A DNA stretch of 42,208 nucleotides, taken from positions 1-42,208 of the forward strand of contig CAMCXS010000054.1 of assembly GCA_945883495.1 (NCBI GenBank), given 5' to 3'. The translations under genes and the position numbers were made by a program. Below the pieces are notes generated by a model that searched no databases, was not told the origin of the DNA, and saw nothing but the letters and a program-made list of their open reading frames with translations. Shown here one piece after another: positions 42,129 to 42,208 of the stretch (its first letter is position 1; each line of letters opens with the position of its first letter). This DNA comes from Akkermansia muciniphila. Lineage in GTDB: Bacteria > Verrucomicrobiota > Verrucomicrobiia > Verrucomicrobiales > DEV007.

Positions 42129-42208
42129 ATGGAACTGCGGGAATTCGCGGAACGGGTTCTTTTTGCCACATCGCTGACGGAAAAGCTGGCGGGGCCGGAA
42201 TCGCCGGT
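42129..42208 (+). CDS. Start of a DUF455/ferritin-like protein (partial)
   Basis: The frame from ATG 42129 runs off the window and begins MELREFAERVLFATSLTEKL. This N-terminus looks like DUF455 ferritin-like proteins, which commonly open this way. Only 26 codons are visible, so the assignment is weak. It lies 37 bases after the metallohydrolase stop. Confidence 0.45.
   Translation, partial: MELREFAERVLFATSLTEKLAGPESP

Overview
The window is about 42.2 kb of GC-rich chromosomal bacterial DNA. The gene content suggests Verrucomicrobiota, probably near Verrucomicrobiales. Pointers are an SHD1-like secreted protein, a 42-bp intergenic repeat family, weak Shine-Dalgarno usage and many exported proteins of unknown function. 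This placement is inference from protein style; there is no rRNA here to confirm it.

Left part (1-13.4 kb): a glycolytic pair (GAPDH, PGK). Facing it is a four-gene export operon: a TetR repressor, then DevB-, DevC- and DevA-like subunits, with a perfect 14-bp-arm operator at the repressor start. Next come an FHA-domain protein, a GNAT acetyltransferase, an SHD1-like secreted protein and a PstS-like binding protein. A 42-bp tandem repeat follows, then a decayed beta-helix gene that abuts a UvrD/PcrA helicase.

Middle (13.4-28.5 kb): an acidic hypothetical protein, an AsmA-like membrane protein and a convergent overlapping glycosyltransferase. The classic rpsO-pnp pair follows, with a candidate S15 leader and good terminators. 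Then come a small membrane protein, an AT-rich spacer with inverted repeats, two small genes, an RlpA-like protein, and a hybrid histidine kinase whose ATPase domain looks dead. An envelope operon follows (long BON-like/OmpA protein plus two small single-span proteins), then an RlmM-like rRNA methyltransferase.

Right part (28.6-39.4 kb): the most interesting region. It is a locus of almost entirely exported proteins. It holds an oversized dihaem cytochrome c peroxidase/MauG-like protein, a secreted protein with about 35-residue repeats, a DUF5666-like protein, a Tat-exported CotA-type multicopper oxidase, a tandem SCO protein with a degenerate second copper site, a secreted HMA protein, two small exported proteins that resemble each other, and a lipoprotein with CsgG/HfaB-like features. 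My reading is a surface or periplasmic redox-copper system that may be linked to a curli-like secreted fibre; the link is inferred from neighbourhood and faint similarity only. The window ends with a CehA/McbA-type PHP metallohydrolase and the start of a DUF455-like gene.
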